NCBI GenBank assembly: GCA_016191205.1
Contig: JACPPB010000007.1
Location: 1 to 64,000, forward strand
Origin: Gammaproteobacteria bacterium
Lineage (GTDB): Bacteria; Pseudomonadota; Gammaproteobacteria; Pseudomonadales; Porticoccaceae
Direction of reading: 5' to 3'
DNA: 64,000 bases
The position numbers were made by a program, and so were the translations under genes. Position 1 is the stretch's first letter. Each line of letters begins with the position of its first letter. A model generated the notes under the pieces. The model saw nothing but the letters and a program-made list of their open reading frames with translations. It made no database searches and was not told the origin of the DNA. Positions 35,256-46,171 of this stretch are shown here, piece after piece.

Positions 35256-35927
35256 CTACCGCACCCCCGCCAGCGCCGCGCGCATGGCCGCGACCGCGGC
35301 GCCATAATCCGCCGCGCCGAAAATCGCCGAGCCCGCGACAAAGGTATCGGCCCCCGCGGCGGCTATTTGCGCGATATTGGCGGCGCTCACTCCGCCATCC
35401 ACTTCGAGCCGGATGGCGCGACCGCTGGCGTCGATCAGCGCGCGCGCGGCGCGCAGCTTGTTGAGGGTTTCCGGAATGAAGGCCTGGCCGCCGAAGCCGG
35501 GGTTCACCGACATCAAGAGCAGCACATCGAGCTTGTCCATCACATGGCGGATGACATCGAGTCCGGTGGCCGGATTCAGCACCAGGCCGGTCTTGCAGCC
35601 CAGCTCGCGCGCCACCTGCAGCGAGCGGTCCACATGCCGGCTCGCCTCGGGATGAAAAGTGATCCAGGAAGCGCCGGCGGCGGCGAAGGCGCGGATCAGG
35701 TCATCGACCGGTTCCACCATCAGGTGCACGTCGATGGGCGCGGTGACGCCGTAATCGCGCAGCGCCTTGCACACCATGGGCCCCACGGTGAGGTTGGGCA
35801 CATAGTGGTTGTCCATCACATCGAAGTGAACGACATCGGCGCCGGCGGCCAGCACCGCATCCACTTCGGCCCCCAGGCGGGCGAAATCGGCGGACAGGAT
35901 GGACGGGGCGATCAGGTATTCGGGCAT
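35256..35927 (-). CDS. rpe: Ribulose-phosphate 3-epimerase
   Basis: A 223-residue TIM-barrel enzyme interconverting ribulose 5-phosphate and xylulose 5-phosphate. Signature segments: [16 protein letters not shown] at the start, [34 protein letters not shown] and [10 protein letters not shown] near 180. In many Gammaproteobacteria the order is rpe, gph, trpE; gph is absent here. The 169-base gap to trpE carries a -10-like TAGAAT but no leader peptide rich in tryptophan codons was seen. Confidence 0.95.
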   Translation of the reverse strand: MPEYLIAPSILSADFARLGAEVDAVLAAGADVVHFDVMDNHYVPNLTVGPMVCKALRDYGVTAPIDVHLMVEPVDDLIRAFAAAGASWITFHPEASRHVDRSLQVARELGCKTGLVLNPATGLDVIRHVMDKLDVLLLMSVNPGFGGQAFIPETLNKLRAARALIDASGRAIRLEVDGGVSAANIAQIAAAGADTFVAGSAIFGAADYGAAVAAMRAALAGVR

Positions 35928-36066
35928 GCGCTCTTACCGGTCGGGAAACGCCGGGAACTATGCCGCGAACGCCGGGCTCGGGCAATGCGCGCGACGGGTC
36001 CACCGCCACGGATACTCTGCGCGGGTGTGATAGGCTCGACGAAGCTCCCGATACCCATCCCAGCCC

Positions 36067-37026
36067 ATGCCACAGTCCGAACCGGTTTCCGCCGCCACCC
36101 TCGATGAGTTGCGCCACCATTTGCCGCCCCTCGCCTTCGATCCCGGCACCGATCCGGACAGCAGCGCACTGGCGGGAGCGGCAGCGTACCTGCGTCACTA
36201 CCACATCGAGCTCGCGTCCCTCGCTCCCGGCGTGCGCCACTGCATGGGCAGGGTGACCACCAACGGCTACCGGATCGCCGCCCACTACTGGCTGCACCCG
36301 GCGCCGCGCGGCACCGTCTTTGTGGTGCACGGCTATTTCGATCACGTCGGACTGTACGGACACTTGATTCGCCACCTGCTCGCGCGCGAACTGAATGTCG
36401 TCGCCTTCGATTTGCCGGGGCATGGGCTGTCGGACGGCGAACGCGTCACCATCGCCAGCTTCGATCACTACACCGAGGTGCTGCAGGGACTCCTCGCGCA
36501 CGCCGCCGCCTTGCCCACTCCCTGGCACGGTGTGGGCCAGAGCACCGGCGGCGCCATCCTGATCAAGTATTTGCTTGACGGCGAACACCCCCGGCCGCTG
36601 GAGCGGATCGCCCTGCTCGCGCCCCTGGTGCATCCGCGGCACTGGGGACTCAACCGGCTGGTTTATCTCGCCTCCCACCGCTGGCGCACAGCCATCGGCC
36701 GCAAATTCATGGTCAATTCGGGCGATCCGGCATTTCTCGATTTCGTGCAGCGACACGATCCCCTGCAGGAACGCCACATCCCGCTGGAATGGATCGGCGC
36801 CATGAAACACTGGGCCGAGGCGCTGCACCGCCTGCCGCCGTCGCCACATCCCGTGACCCTGGTGCAGGGCGACGCCGATACCACGCTCGACTGGCGCTAC
36901 AACCTGCGTCTGCTGCGCGAGAAACTGCCCAACATGCATCTGCATTTGCTGCCCGGCGCCCAGCATCATCTGGTCAATGAAGCGGAACCGATCCGCGCCC
37001 GGGTGTTTGCCGCACTGGGGTTCTGA
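36067..37026 (+). CDS. Alpha/beta hydrolase (monoacylglycerol lipase-like, S33)
   Basis: A 319-residue hydrolase with oxyanion motif VVHGYFDHVGLYGH near residues 85-98, nucleophile elbow GQSTGG near 158, acid in QGDADTTLDW and histidine in PGAQHHLVNE. This matches the serine aminopeptidase S33/lysophospholipase group. No signal peptide, so cytoplasmic. Substrate unknown; lipid esters are the usual guess. It is divergent from rpe and 3 bases before the FAD-oxidase gene, so the two are likely one transcript. Confidence 0.85.
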   Translation: MPQSEPVSAATLDELRHHLPPLAFDPGTDPDSSALAGAAAYLRHYHIELASLAPGVRHCMGRVTTNGYRIAAHYWLHPAPRGTVFVVHGYFDHVGLYGHLIRHLLARELNVVAFDLPGHGLSDGERVTIASFDHYTEVLQGLLAHAAALPTPWHGVGQSTGGAILIKYLLDGEHPRPLERIALLAPLVHPRHWGLNRLVYLASHRWRTAIGRKFMVNSGDPAFLDFVQRHDPLQERHIPLEWIGAMKHWAEALHRLPPSPHPVTLVQGDADTTLDWRYNLRLLREKLPNMHLHLLPGAQHHLVNEAEPIRARVFAALGF

Positions 37027-37029
37027 GCG

Positions 37030-38451
<1,422 letters not shown>

Positions 38452-38460
38452 GGAGCCCCC

Positions 38461-39150
38461 ATGCGCTATTCCCACCGAGTTGCCGACGGCGATGCCTGCC
38501 TCCTGCCACCGGGGAAGGTCGTCTGCGTCGGCCTCAACTACGCCGCCCATGTCGCCGAAATGGGCAGCCAGCCGGCGGCGGAGCCGGTGCTGTTCATCAA
38601 GCCGGGCACCGCGCTGCGGCCCTTTGCGGGCGAAATCGCCATCCCGGTGGATCACGGCGAATGCCATTTCGAGACCGAGCTCGCGCTGCTGATCGGCGCG
38701 CCCCTGCGTCACTGCGATGCCACCCAGGCCCGGGCCGCCATCGCCGGCGTCGGCCTGGCGCTCGACCTGACCCTGCGCGATCTGCAAAAAAAACTGAAAC
38801 AGGCCGGCCATCCCTGGGAGCGCGCCAAAGGCTTTGACGGCGCCTGCCCGGTGTCGGAATTCCTGCCGCCAACGCGGGTCGGCGATCTGCGGAATCTGGA
38901 GTTCCGGCTCCACCAGAACGGTGTGCCGCGCCAGCACGGCCGCACCACCACCATGCTGACCCCGGTGCTGGACCTGCTGTGCTACATGAGCCGCTGGTTC
39001 ACGCTCGAACCCGGCGACATCGTGCTCACCGGCACCCCGGAAGGCGTGGGTCCGCTCGCCCCGGGGGACCACCTGGTCGCCGAACTCGGGACCCTGTTGC
39101 GGGCGGAGGCCGGGGTGCGTGAACGGCACGGGGCAAACACAGCCCTCTGA
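38461..39150 (+). CDS. Fumarylacetoacetate hydrolase-family protein
   Basis: A 229-residue FAH-domain protein of the YcgM/FAHD1 type. Metal-binding residues lie in GECHFETELALLIG and LALDLTLRDLQ; LNYAAHVAEMG and LTGTPEGVGPL are family signatures. FAHD1-type enzymes act as oxaloacetate decarboxylases or acylpyruvases, so this one may work on a 2-oxoacid made by the FAD-oxidase upstream; this is inference. The 124 bases to the next, convergent gene show nothing clear. Confidence 0.88.
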   Translation: MRYSHRVADGDACLLPPGKVVCVGLNYAAHVAEMGSQPAAEPVLFIKPGTALRPFAGEIAIPVDHGECHFETELALLIGAPLRHCDATQARAAIAGVGLALDLTLRDLQKKLKQAGHPWERAKGFDGACPVSEFLPPTRVGDLRNLEFRLHQNGVPRQHGRTTTMLTPVLDLLCYMSRWFTLEPGDIVLTGTPEGVGPLAPGDHLVAELGTLLRAEAGVRERHGANTAL

Positions 39151-39274
39151 TGCTATCCCAGCGATTGGCTGCGACTAGCGCGATCCGCAGATGCACCAGA
39201 CCATCTGGATCTGTGCTGCATCCATCTCGGCAAGAATACTGAATATCGGACAGGTATCGGCGCGCGGCCGCCAC

Positions 39275-40048
39275 TCAGGCGCCCGAGGGCTCGCGCTGAA
39301 ACCGGTAATCCCGGCGCTCGGTGGCGCGACCGCGGCGGTAGCTCTGTTCCGCGAAATGCACGGTGCCGTCACGGTGGATCAACAGGGCGGTGGTGCAGCG
39401 GGTTCCGTAGCTGTCCGAGACGATGAAGGGCGCGGACAGCACCCGCTCCATTTCGAGGCCGATGCCGGTGTCGGGCAGATGGGCGTCGGGAAACTGCTCG
39501 CGCGACCCAAGGATCGCCAGCAGGCGGTCGAGCGCCGGGGCATCGGGCTGGTCGAGCACGGCGGTCAGCATGCGGCGGGCGTACTCGGCCTTGGGCCAGG
39601 GGGTGTCGAGCAGGTCGTTGCTGAGGGTATAGATACCGGGTTCGAGCGTCTGGACGCTGGCGTTCTGGTTGGTGCAGTAGACGAGGTGTTCCGGCGTGCC
39701 CGCCAGCAGGCTGAAGCCGCGAAACCGGTGCGCCTCCGCCAGAACGCTTTCGGCATAGGTTGCGGGAGTGCTCGCGGCGCGGAGAAAGTTCACCGGCAGA
39801 TCGCCGCGCGAACGCGCATTGGCGCCTAGGGCACCGCCCCGGTAGTTGGTGACCGTGGCCCAGCGACCGCGCCGGTCGACCCCGAACCAGGTGCCGCCCG
39901 CTTCGTCGTCGCGGCCGCCGAGAATGTGCGGGTGATCGTCCCAGAACCGCGCCACCTGCGCGGGACGGTCGTAGTACTCGTCGCGGTTCGCCACCACCAC
40001 CAGCGGATAGTCCGGATGGTGACGAAACGCGAGGGCTACGAGACACAC
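39275..40048 (-). CDS. NRDE-family protein (TANGO2-like)
   Basis: A 257-residue protein with the namesake motif in VVVANRDEYYDRP near residues 18-30, GGRDDEAGGTWFGVDRRGRW and a C-terminal half typical of NRDE/TANGO2 proteins. Starts at GTG as Met-Cys-Leu-Val; a cysteine at position 2 is conserved in the family and fits an N-terminal-nucleophile-like fold. TANGO2 relatives have been linked to heme and lipid handling; the bacterial role is unclear. Eighteen bases after gcvH. Confidence 0.85.
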   Translation of the reverse strand: MCLVALAFRHHPDYPLVVVANRDEYYDRPAQVARFWDDHPHILGGRDDEAGGTWFGVDRRGRWATVTNYRGGALGANARSRGDLPVNFLRAASTPATYAESVLAEAHRFRGFSLLAGTPEHLVYCTNQNASVQTLEPGIYTLSNDLLDTPWPKAEYARRMLTAVLDQPDAPALDRLLAILGSREQFPDAHLPDTGIGLEMERVLSAPFIVSDSYGTRCTTALLIHRDGTVHFAEQSYRRGRATERRDYRFQREPSGA

Positions 40049-40066
40049 GGCGGAAAACCCCCCGAT

Positions 40067-40471
40067 CTAAGCGTCACTGTCCTGTTCTTCCTCGACGACC
40101 TCCAGGTACGCCTGGGCGTCGAGCAGATCGTCCAGCTCGGCAGGGTCCGCGATGCGCAGCCGGTAGAACCAGCCGTCGCCATAGGGCGAGGCGTTGATGA
40201 TTTCGGGCGTATCCTCGAGTGCCTCGTTGATCGCAATGACGGTGCCGGTCAGGGGCGCGAAGACGTCGGACGCCGCCTTGACGGACTCGACCACGCCAGC
40301 CTCCTGGCCGAGATCGAGTTCGTCCCCCAGCTCCGGCAACTCGACATAGACAATGTCGCCGAGGCTGTCCTGCGCATAATCGGTAATGCCCACGGTCACG
40401 GTTCCATCACCTTCGTTGCGCACCCATTCGTGGGTTTCGCGGTAGCCAAGCTCCTTGGGGGTATCGACCAT
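40067..40471 (-). CDS. gcvH: Glycine cleavage system H protein
   Basis: A 134-residue lipoyl carrier. The lipoylated lysine is in GVVESVKAASDVFAPLTG at about residue 65; family signatures GYRETHEWVRNEGDGTVTVG and ALEDTPEIINASPYGDGWFY are present. It shuttles the aminomethyl group from GcvP to GcvT. Lies 80 bases downstream of gcvT on the same strand. Confidence 0.96.
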   Translation of the reverse strand: MVDTPKELGYRETHEWVRNEGDGTVTVGITDYAQDSLGDIVYVELPELGDELDLGQEAGVVESVKAASDVFAPLTGTVIAINEALEDTPEIINASPYGDGWFYRLRIADPAELDDLLDAQAYLEVVEEEQDSDA

Positions 40472-40551
40472 GCTGGTTCTCCAATCTTCGGGGTGCCGAG
40501 TAATTCGTTGCCGGGTGTCCAGGGAAAATCCGCCGCCGGCGCGGCGGGCGC

Positions 40552-41640
40552 TCAGTTGTAAACCTTTTTACCATGGCGCACAAAGGGCGGCCGCACCACC
40601 CGCACCGGCGCCGGCCGACCGCGAATATCCACCACCGCCTCGCGCGCGCCGATGTCCGGAATGCGCGCCAGCGCAATGGCGTGGCCCAGAGTGGGGGAAT
40701 AGGTACCGCTGGTGATGACGCCGACCTTCGGACTGCCCGCTACCCGCACCAACTGACCGGCCCGCAGCACGCCGGGTTTGGTCATCACCAGGCCGGCCAG
40801 CGTCAGATACCCGCCCCGCTGACGCAGTTCCTCGAGGGCGGTACGACCGATGAAATGTCGGGTGTCGGGATCCCAGGCCAGGGTCCAGGCCATGTTGGCC
40901 TCGAGCGGGGTGACGTCCTCGTCCATCTCGTGGCTGTGGAGATTGAGTCCGGCCTCCAGACGCAGGGTATCGCGGGCGGCGAGCCCGGCGGGCCGCACAC
41001 CCTGCGCCACCAGCGCGCGCCAGCAGTCCTCCGCGGCAGCCGCGGGCAGCATGATCTCGAAGCCGTCTTCGCCGGTATAACCGGTGCGCGCCACCAGCCA
41101 GTCATCCATCCGGATGGAGCTGAAGGATGCCAGTGACGCCAGCGGCGCGGCCGCTTCGCCGAAGGCGCCCTGCATCGCCACCAGCGCCGCCGGTCCCTGC
41201 ACCGCGATGATGGCGCCATCGGTCTGTTCGCGCACTTTCACGCGCTGGCCGCTGGCCTGCCGGGTGATCCAGGGCAGCACGCGCTCGTGCGTGGCGCAGT
41301 TCAGCACCAGCCGGTAGCTGTCGTCCGCCAACGCATAGACGATCAGATCGTCGATCACGCCGCCCTTCTCGTTCAGCATGGCGCTGTAGAGCGCCGCGCC
41401 CGGAGTCGTGAGACGAGCCACGTCGTTGGCCAGCAGGCGGCGCAGAAAATCCCGCGCCCCGCTGCCGTTCACGTCCACCGTGGTCATATGACTGACGTCG
41501 AACAGGCCCGCCTGCTCGCGCACGCAGCGGTGCTCGATCAGTTGCGAACCATAGTGAAGTGGCATATCCCAGCCGGCGAAATCGACCATGCGGGCGCCGT
41601 GGCGGATATGGGTATCGTAAAGAGGGGTACGCCGGCCCAT
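40552..41640 (-). CDS. gcvT: Aminomethyltransferase (glycine cleavage T protein)
   Basis: A 362-residue folate-dependent enzyme that releases ammonia from the H-protein intermediate and makes methylene-tetrahydrofolate. Typical segments: VDFAGWDMPLHYGSQLIEH near residue 18, LFDVSHMTTVDVNG, YTGEDGFEIMLP near 195, and LRLEAGLNLHSHEMDED. gcvP does not follow gcvH here. No glycine riboswitch was seen in the 119-base divergent gap with the SDR gene. Confidence 0.96.
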   Translation of the reverse strand: MGRRTPLYDTHIRHGARMVDFAGWDMPLHYGSQLIEHRCVREQAGLFDVSHMTTVDVNGSGARDFLRRLLANDVARLTTPGAALYSAMLNEKGGVIDDLIVYALADDSYRLVLNCATHERVLPWITRQASGQRVKVREQTDGAIIAVQGPAALVAMQGAFGEAAAPLASLASFSSIRMDDWLVARTGYTGEDGFEIMLPAAAAEDCWRALVAQGVRPAGLAARDTLRLEAGLNLHSHEMDEDVTPLEANMAWTLAWDPDTRHFIGRTALEELRQRGGYLTLAGLVMTKPGVLRAGQLVRVAGSPKVGVITSGTYSPTLGHAIALARIPDIGAREAVVDIRGRPAPVRVVRPPFVRHGKKVYN

Positions 41641-41759
41641 GCTGCCTCCCGCGCGGAGTCGTGCATTCTAAACGGCGCCCGGCATCGGGTCGAGACAGAT
41701 CGCACACAGGGCCGGGGGCTATACTCGCTAGGCGCAGGGCAATAACAGCGGAGACAGGC

Positions 41760-42548
41760 ATGGATCTCGGACTCGAAGGCAGGGTGGCGCTGGTGACCGG
41801 CAGCAATCGCGGTACCGGGGCGATCATCGCGGAGCGGCTCGCCGCCGAAGGCGCTACCGTGATCGCCCACGGCTTCACCGCCGGCAGCGCCGACCATCTG
41901 CTCGGGCAAGGCGTAGCGCACGCGGTGTGGGGCGATCTGTGCACCGACCCGGGCTGCGATCAGGTGGCGCGGGACGCCCTCGCGCTGACCGGGCGCGTCG
42001 ATATTCTGGTGAACAACTACGGCACCGCCGAGGAAGCACGCTGGGCCGACGCCGACACCGAAGTCTGGCTCGACATGTACCAGAAAAACCTGCTGTCGGC
42101 GGTGCGCCTTGCGCGCCTGCTCAGCCCCCAGATGCGCGACCGCGGCTGGGGGCGGATCATCCAGCTTGGCACCATCGGCTCGACCCAGCCGAACGCGCTG
42201 CGGCCCGCGTATTACGCCGCCAAGAGCGCGCTGGCGAGCATCGCGGTGACCCTGTCGCAGGAGCTGGCCAATAGCGGCATCACCGTGAACACGGTATCGC
42301 CGGGTTATATCCGCACCCCGGAAGTGGAAGCGGCGTTTCGCGCCAAGGCCGCGCGCGAAGGCTGGGGCGACGACTGGGCGACCATCGAGGCGCGCATCGT
42401 CGCCCGGCGCTTTCCGAATCCCGTCGGTCGCATCGCCACCCGCGAAGAAGTCGCCGACCTGGTGTGCTTTGTCGCCAGCACGCGGGCCGCCTTCATCAAC
42501 GGTCAGAACCTGCGCATCGACGGCGGCGCGCTGGGCCTGGTGCAATAG
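41760..42548 (+). CDS. Short-chain dehydrogenase/reductase
   Basis: A 262-residue SDR with cofactor motif TGSNRGTG at about residues 13-20, NNYG in place of the usual NNAG, catalytic serine in LGTIGSTQ and YYAAK tyrosine/lysine, and the conserved NTVSPGYIRTP. The start is the ATG at 41760. FabG-like in size, but the substrate is not apparent. Single gene between gcvT (divergent) and ettA. Confidence 0.9.
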   Translation: MDLGLEGRVALVTGSNRGTGAIIAERLAAEGATVIAHGFTAGSADHLLGQGVAHAVWGDLCTDPGCDQVARDALALTGRVDILVNNYGTAEEARWADADTEVWLDMYQKNLLSAVRLARLLSPQMRDRGWGRIIQLGTIGSTQPNALRPAYYAAKSALASIAVTLSQELANSGITVNTVSPGYIRTPEVEAAFRAKAAREGWGDDWATIEARIVARRFPNPVGRIATREEVADLVCFVASTRAAFINGQNLRIDGGALGLVQ

Positions 42549-42643
42549 CCGGCAGCCGGCGTATCGCAAGCGCCGACCCTGCCGGGAGCGAACCGGTTCG
42601 GCTACAATGCCGGCCCATTCCAGCCTTTGATTCTCCCCACGCA

Positions 42644-44308
42644 ATGGCCCAATACGTCTATACCATGAACCGGGTGGGCAAGATCGTCCCGCCCAAGCGC
42701 GAAATCCTCAAGGATATTTCCCTGTCGTTTTTCCCCGGCGCCAAGATCGGCGTGCTGGGGCTGAACGGTTCCGGCAAATCTACCCTGCTGCGCATCATGG
42801 CGGGCGTGGACACCGACATCGTCGGCGAGGCGCGGCCGATGCCGGGCCTCAAGATCGGCTACCTGTCGCAGGAGCCCCAGCTCGACGATGCCAAGGATGT
42901 ACGCGGCAATGTCGAAGACGGCGTGCACGAAGCGGTGGGCGCGCTGCGGGAGCTGGATCAGGTATTCGCCGCCTATGGCGAAGCGGACGCCGACTTCGAT
43001 GCGCTGGCCAAGCGCCAGAGCGAGCTCGAAGACATCATCCAGGCCTGGGACGCCCACAATCTGAATCACACCCTGGACGTCGCCGCCGACGCCCTGCGGC
43101 TGCCACCCTGGGACGCGGACGTTTCCCGCCTGTCAGGCGGCGAGCGCCGTCGCGTCGCGCTGTGCAAGCTGCTGCTGTCGCGCCCCGACATGCTGCTGCT
43201 GGACGAACCCACCAACCACCTGGATGCCGAATCCGTGTTCTGGCTGGAGCAGTTCCTGCACAATTTTTCCGGCACCGTGGTCGCGGTCACCCACGACCGC
43301 TACTTCCTCGACAATGTCGCGGGCTGGATTCTGGAACTCGACCGCGGCCGCGGCATTCCCTACGAGGGCAATTACAGCACCTGGCTGGAAGCCAAGGAAA
43401 AACGTCTGGCGCAGGAGCAGCGCACCGAAGAGAGCCACCGCAAGGCCCTCAAGGAAGAGCTGGAGTGGGTGCGCAAGAATCCCAAGGCGCGCCAGGCCAA
43501 GAACAAGGCCCGCCTGCAACGCTTCGATGAGCTCAGCAGCCAGGAATTCCAGGCCCGCAACGAAACCAATGAAATCTATATCCCGCCCGGACCACGGCTG
43601 GGCGACAAGGTGATCCAGCTCGAAGGTGTCTGCAAAGGCTTTGGCGACCACCTGCTGATCGACAATCTGAACCTGAACATTCCCAAAGGCGCCGTGGTCG
43701 GCATCATCGGCGGCAACGGTGCGGGCAAATCCACCCTGTTCCGGATGATCGCCGGCAGCGAGCAACCCGACGCCGGCCGGGTCGTCCTCGGCGAAACGGT
43801 GCAACTCGCCTTCGTCGAGCAGAGCCGCGCATCGCTCGACGACAGCAGGACGGTGTGGGAAGCCATCTCCGGCGGTCAGGACATCCTGCGCATCGGCACC
43901 TACGAGGTGGGTTCGCGTTCCTATGTGGGCCGCTTCAACTTCAAGGGCAGCGACCAGCAGAAACGTGTCGGCGATCTTTCCGGCGGTGAGCGCGGCCGCC
44001 TGCATCTGGCCAATACCCTCAAACAGGGCGCCAACGTGCTGCTCCTGGATGAACCCTCCAACGATCTGGATCTGGAAACCCTGCGCGCGCTGGAAGAAGC
44101 GATTCTGGCGTTTCCCGGCTGCGCCCTGGTGATCTCCCACGACCGCTGGTTTCTCGACCGTATCGCGACCCACATTCTGGCGTTCGAAGGCAACAGCGAG
44201 GTGGTGTTCCACGCGGGCAACTACAGCGATTACCACGAGGATCTGCTGGCCCGCAAAGGTGCGGAAGCACAACCACAGCGCGTCCGCTACAAACCGCTGA
44301 AAACCTGA
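42644..44308 (+). CDS. ettA: Energy-dependent translational throttle protein EttA
   Basis: A 554-residue ABC-F protein, the expected length. Domain 1: GLNGSGKST, LSGGERRRVALCKLLL, LLLDEPTNHLD. A linker (about 240-320) is rich in charged helices. Domain 2: GGNGAGKST, LSGGERGRLHLA, LLLDEPSNDLD. EttA binds the ribosomal E site and gates entry into elongation according to ATP/ADP. The N-terminus AQYVYTMNRVGKIVPPKREI is typical. ATG 42644. Confidence 0.95.
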   Translation: MAQYVYTMNRVGKIVPPKREILKDISLSFFPGAKIGVLGLNGSGKSTLLRIMAGVDTDIVGEARPMPGLKIGYLSQEPQLDDAKDVRGNVEDGVHEAVGALRELDQVFAAYGEADADFDALAKRQSELEDIIQAWDAHNLNHTLDVAADALRLPPWDADVSRLSGGERRRVALCKLLLSRPDMLLLDEPTNHLDAESVFWLEQFLHNFSGTVVAVTHDRYFLDNVAGWILELDRGRGIPYEGNYSTWLEAKEKRLAQEQRTEESHRKALKEELEWVRKNPKARQAKNKARLQRFDELSSQEFQARNETNEIYIPPGPRLGDKVIQLEGVCKGFGDHLLIDNLNLNIPKGAVVGIIGGNGAGKSTLFRMIAGSEQPDAGRVVLGETVQLAFVEQSRASLDDSRTVWEAISGGQDILRIGTYEVGSRSYVGRFNFKGSDQQKRVGDLSGGERGRLHLANTLKQGANVLLLDEPSNDLDLETLRALEEAILAFPGCALVISHDRWFLDRIATHILAFEGNSEVVFHAGNYSDYHEDLLARKGAEAQPQRVRYKPLKT

Positions 44309-44368
44309 CCCGCGCAATCCCAAGGGCCCTGCCGATGGCGGGGCATGCCGGATGGAGGAGACGACCTC

Positions 44369-44935
44369 GTGATCGACACCACTTTTCTCGCCGTCGGCTC
44401 GTTGATGCTGCTGTCGGGGTATGCCGTGATGGGCCGCGGCAACCTGGTGCACATGCAACACCAGGTCACCCAGGCATGGGAACTCATCAGGACACCACTG
44501 AAGCAACGGGACGCGGCGCTGAGCGAACTGGAGACCTTGTGTCGCGCGTCGGTCCCGCAGGAGCCCGCGCCATTGGCGCGGATCGCGGCGGCGCGAACGC
44601 GGGTCGCGCGCGCCCATGAGGCGTTTGATCCGGTCGCATTTGGAGCCGCGGAAACCGAACTGCGCAACGCGATCAGCGGACTGTTCGCAACGGCAACAAA
44701 AGCCGGCCTGGATACCGATTCGCTGTTGCAGCAACCGTTGTTGCAGCTCGGCGCCTGCGAAGCAGGCATCGCGGATCGCTGCCGGGTCTACAACGCGGCG
44801 GTTGATTTCCTCAACGTCCGGATCAGGCACTTCCCCTACCTGCTGCTGGCCCGGCCACTGGGGTTTCACGCGTTCGACCGCCTGGACCTGACTGTCTGGA
44901 AAGCGACCGCTACCGACGGCGAGGTGTCGCGGTAA
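44369..44935 (+). CDS. LemA-like protein
   Basis: A 188-residue protein. The GTG at 44369 is preferred because GGAGGAG lies nine bases before it; an in-frame ATG is at 44345 without such a site. One N-terminal hydrophobic segment, a helical body, and the LemA signature YNAAVDFLNVRIRHFPYLLL followed by PLGFHAFDRLDL at the C-terminus. LemA proteins are membrane-anchored helical bundles of uncertain role. The C-terminal signature is strong, the N-terminal half divergent. Confidence 0.75.
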   Translation: MIDTTFLAVGSLMLLSGYAVMGRGNLVHMQHQVTQAWELIRTPLKQRDAALSELETLCRASVPQEPAPLARIAAARTRVARAHEAFDPVAFGAAETELRNAISGLFATATKAGLDTDSLLQQPLLQLGACEAGIADRCRVYNAAVDFLNVRIRHFPYLLLARPLGFHAFDRLDLTVWKATATDGEVSR

Positions 44936-45063
44936 TCCTGTTTCGTGTAACTGGTTTCGTACAAGTGGGCTTCAGAGCAGCCATGGCGTTGCCGATAATC
45001 TTCCGCTCACCAACTTTGGATGCGCCGATCGTCGCGTACCGGCGCTATTTTCAGGATCTTGCC

Positions 45064-46065
45064 ATGTTCTGGTTCAGCCGCCCGCTGTGGGCGACGTTGC
45101 TTTTCGGCGCGCTGGTGGTCAAAGCCCCCGCTTACGCGGACACCTTCCTCCTCACGCCTGCGGATACGCGGCTGGTGGGGACGGTGCGCTACATCAAATC
45201 GCGGACCGAAGATACGCTGGTCGATCTCGCTCTGCTGCACGGCCAGGGCTACGACGAAATGCGCAGCGCAAACCCGGACGTTGACGCCTGGCTTCCCGGA
45301 CAGGGCACCCAGATCACGATTCCCTCCCAATATCTCCTGCCCGATGCGGCGCGGGAAGGCATCATTGTGAATCTGGCGGAAATGCGCCTGTTTTACTATC
45401 CCAAACCCGGCGTCGGCATCCCGCCATCCGTCATCACTTATCCGATCGGCATCGGTCGCGACGACTGGCCCTCTCCTACCGGGGCGACCAAGATAGTGGA
45501 AAAAATCCCCCAGCCGGCATGGCGCCCCCCGGCGTCCATTCGCGCGGAGCACGCCGCCCAAGGCCGGCCCTTGCCCATGCTGGTGCCACCCGGACCCGAC
45601 AACCCGCTGGGCCAATATGCGATGCGCCTGGGGATCTCGGGCTATCTTCTGCACGGCACCAACAAGCGTTACGGCGTGGGCATGCGGGTATCCCACGGCT
45701 GCATCCGGCTGTATCCGGCGGACATCGAGGCATTGTTCGCCCAGGTGCCCAATGGCACTCGGGTGGAGCTGATCGATCAGCCCTACAAGGCCGCCGTTCA
45801 GAACGGACGTCTCTATGTCGAAGTCCATCAGCGATATACCGAGAATGGCGCGGTACAGGGCGACTTCACTGCCTTGCTGGAAGTGGTTCACCGAACCCTG
45901 GCCGAGCAATCCAACCTGCTGGCGGGAACGCCAAATCTGGCGCTGCTCCCCGCCATTTATGCCCGCGCAAGCGGGATGCCGGTCGCGCTCGAGACCATCG
46001 GTGGGGGTCGGCCCGCCGCTGACAGCCATCGGCTCACGCAGGCAGGCGGGGCCGGGGCGCGGTAA
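45064..46065 (+). CDS. L,D-transpeptidase (YkuD) with LysM-like domain
   Basis: A 333-residue periplasmic enzyme from the ATG at 45064, which gives a clean signal peptide (residues 1-22, VVKAPAYA). A LysM-like segment (DTLVDLALLHGQGYDEMRSA) is followed by the YkuD catalytic domain with HGTNKRYGVGMRVSHGCIRL near residues 197-216, containing the conserved His and the nucleophile Cys. Such enzymes link peptidoglycan strands or attach the murein lipoprotein; an OprI-like lipoprotein gene is the convergent neighbour. Confidence 0.92.
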   Translation: MFWFSRPLWATLLFGALVVKAPAYADTFLLTPADTRLVGTVRYIKSRTEDTLVDLALLHGQGYDEMRSANPDVDAWLPGQGTQITIPSQYLLPDAAREGIIVNLAEMRLFYYPKPGVGIPPSVITYPIGIGRDDWPSPTGATKIVEKIPQPAWRPPASIRAEHAAQGRPLPMLVPPGPDNPLGQYAMRLGISGYLLHGTNKRYGVGMRVSHGCIRLYPADIEALFAQVPNGTRVELIDQPYKAAVQNGRLYVEVHQRYTENGAVQGDFTALLEVVHRTLAEQSNLLAGTPNLALLPAIYARASGMPVALETIGGGRPAADSHRLTQAGGAGAR

Positions 46066-46092
46066 TCACCCCAACCTCAGCCGCAGACAGTC

Positions 46093-46128
46093 AAAAAAAA
46101 AGCCGGCCCGGTATGCCCGGGCTCGGCC
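46093..46128 (-). terminator. Rho-independent terminator of the murein lipoprotein gene
   Basis: On the minus strand a GC-rich stem (arms 46102-46111 and 46117-46127, one bulged base) is followed by nine T residues at 46093-46101. A strong structure, as expected for an abundant lipoprotein mRNA. Confidence 0.9.
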
Positions 46129-46137
46129 TGTGTCACA

Positions 46138-46163
46138 CGACCGGCCCGCCAGGGGGCCGGTCG
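46138..46163 (-). terminator. Second hairpin between lipoprotein stop and terminator
   Basis: CGACCGGCCC (46138-46147) pairs perfectly with GGGCCGGTCG (46154-46163). No T tract follows on either strand, so it is more likely an mRNA-stabilising 3' hairpin ahead of the main terminator. Confidence 0.6.
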
Positions 46164-46171
46164 CGGGACGA

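Noticed and set aside
41641-41759. Glycine riboswitch before gcvT
   Set aside because: None of the conserved glycine-aptamer blocks are present in the 119-base gap.
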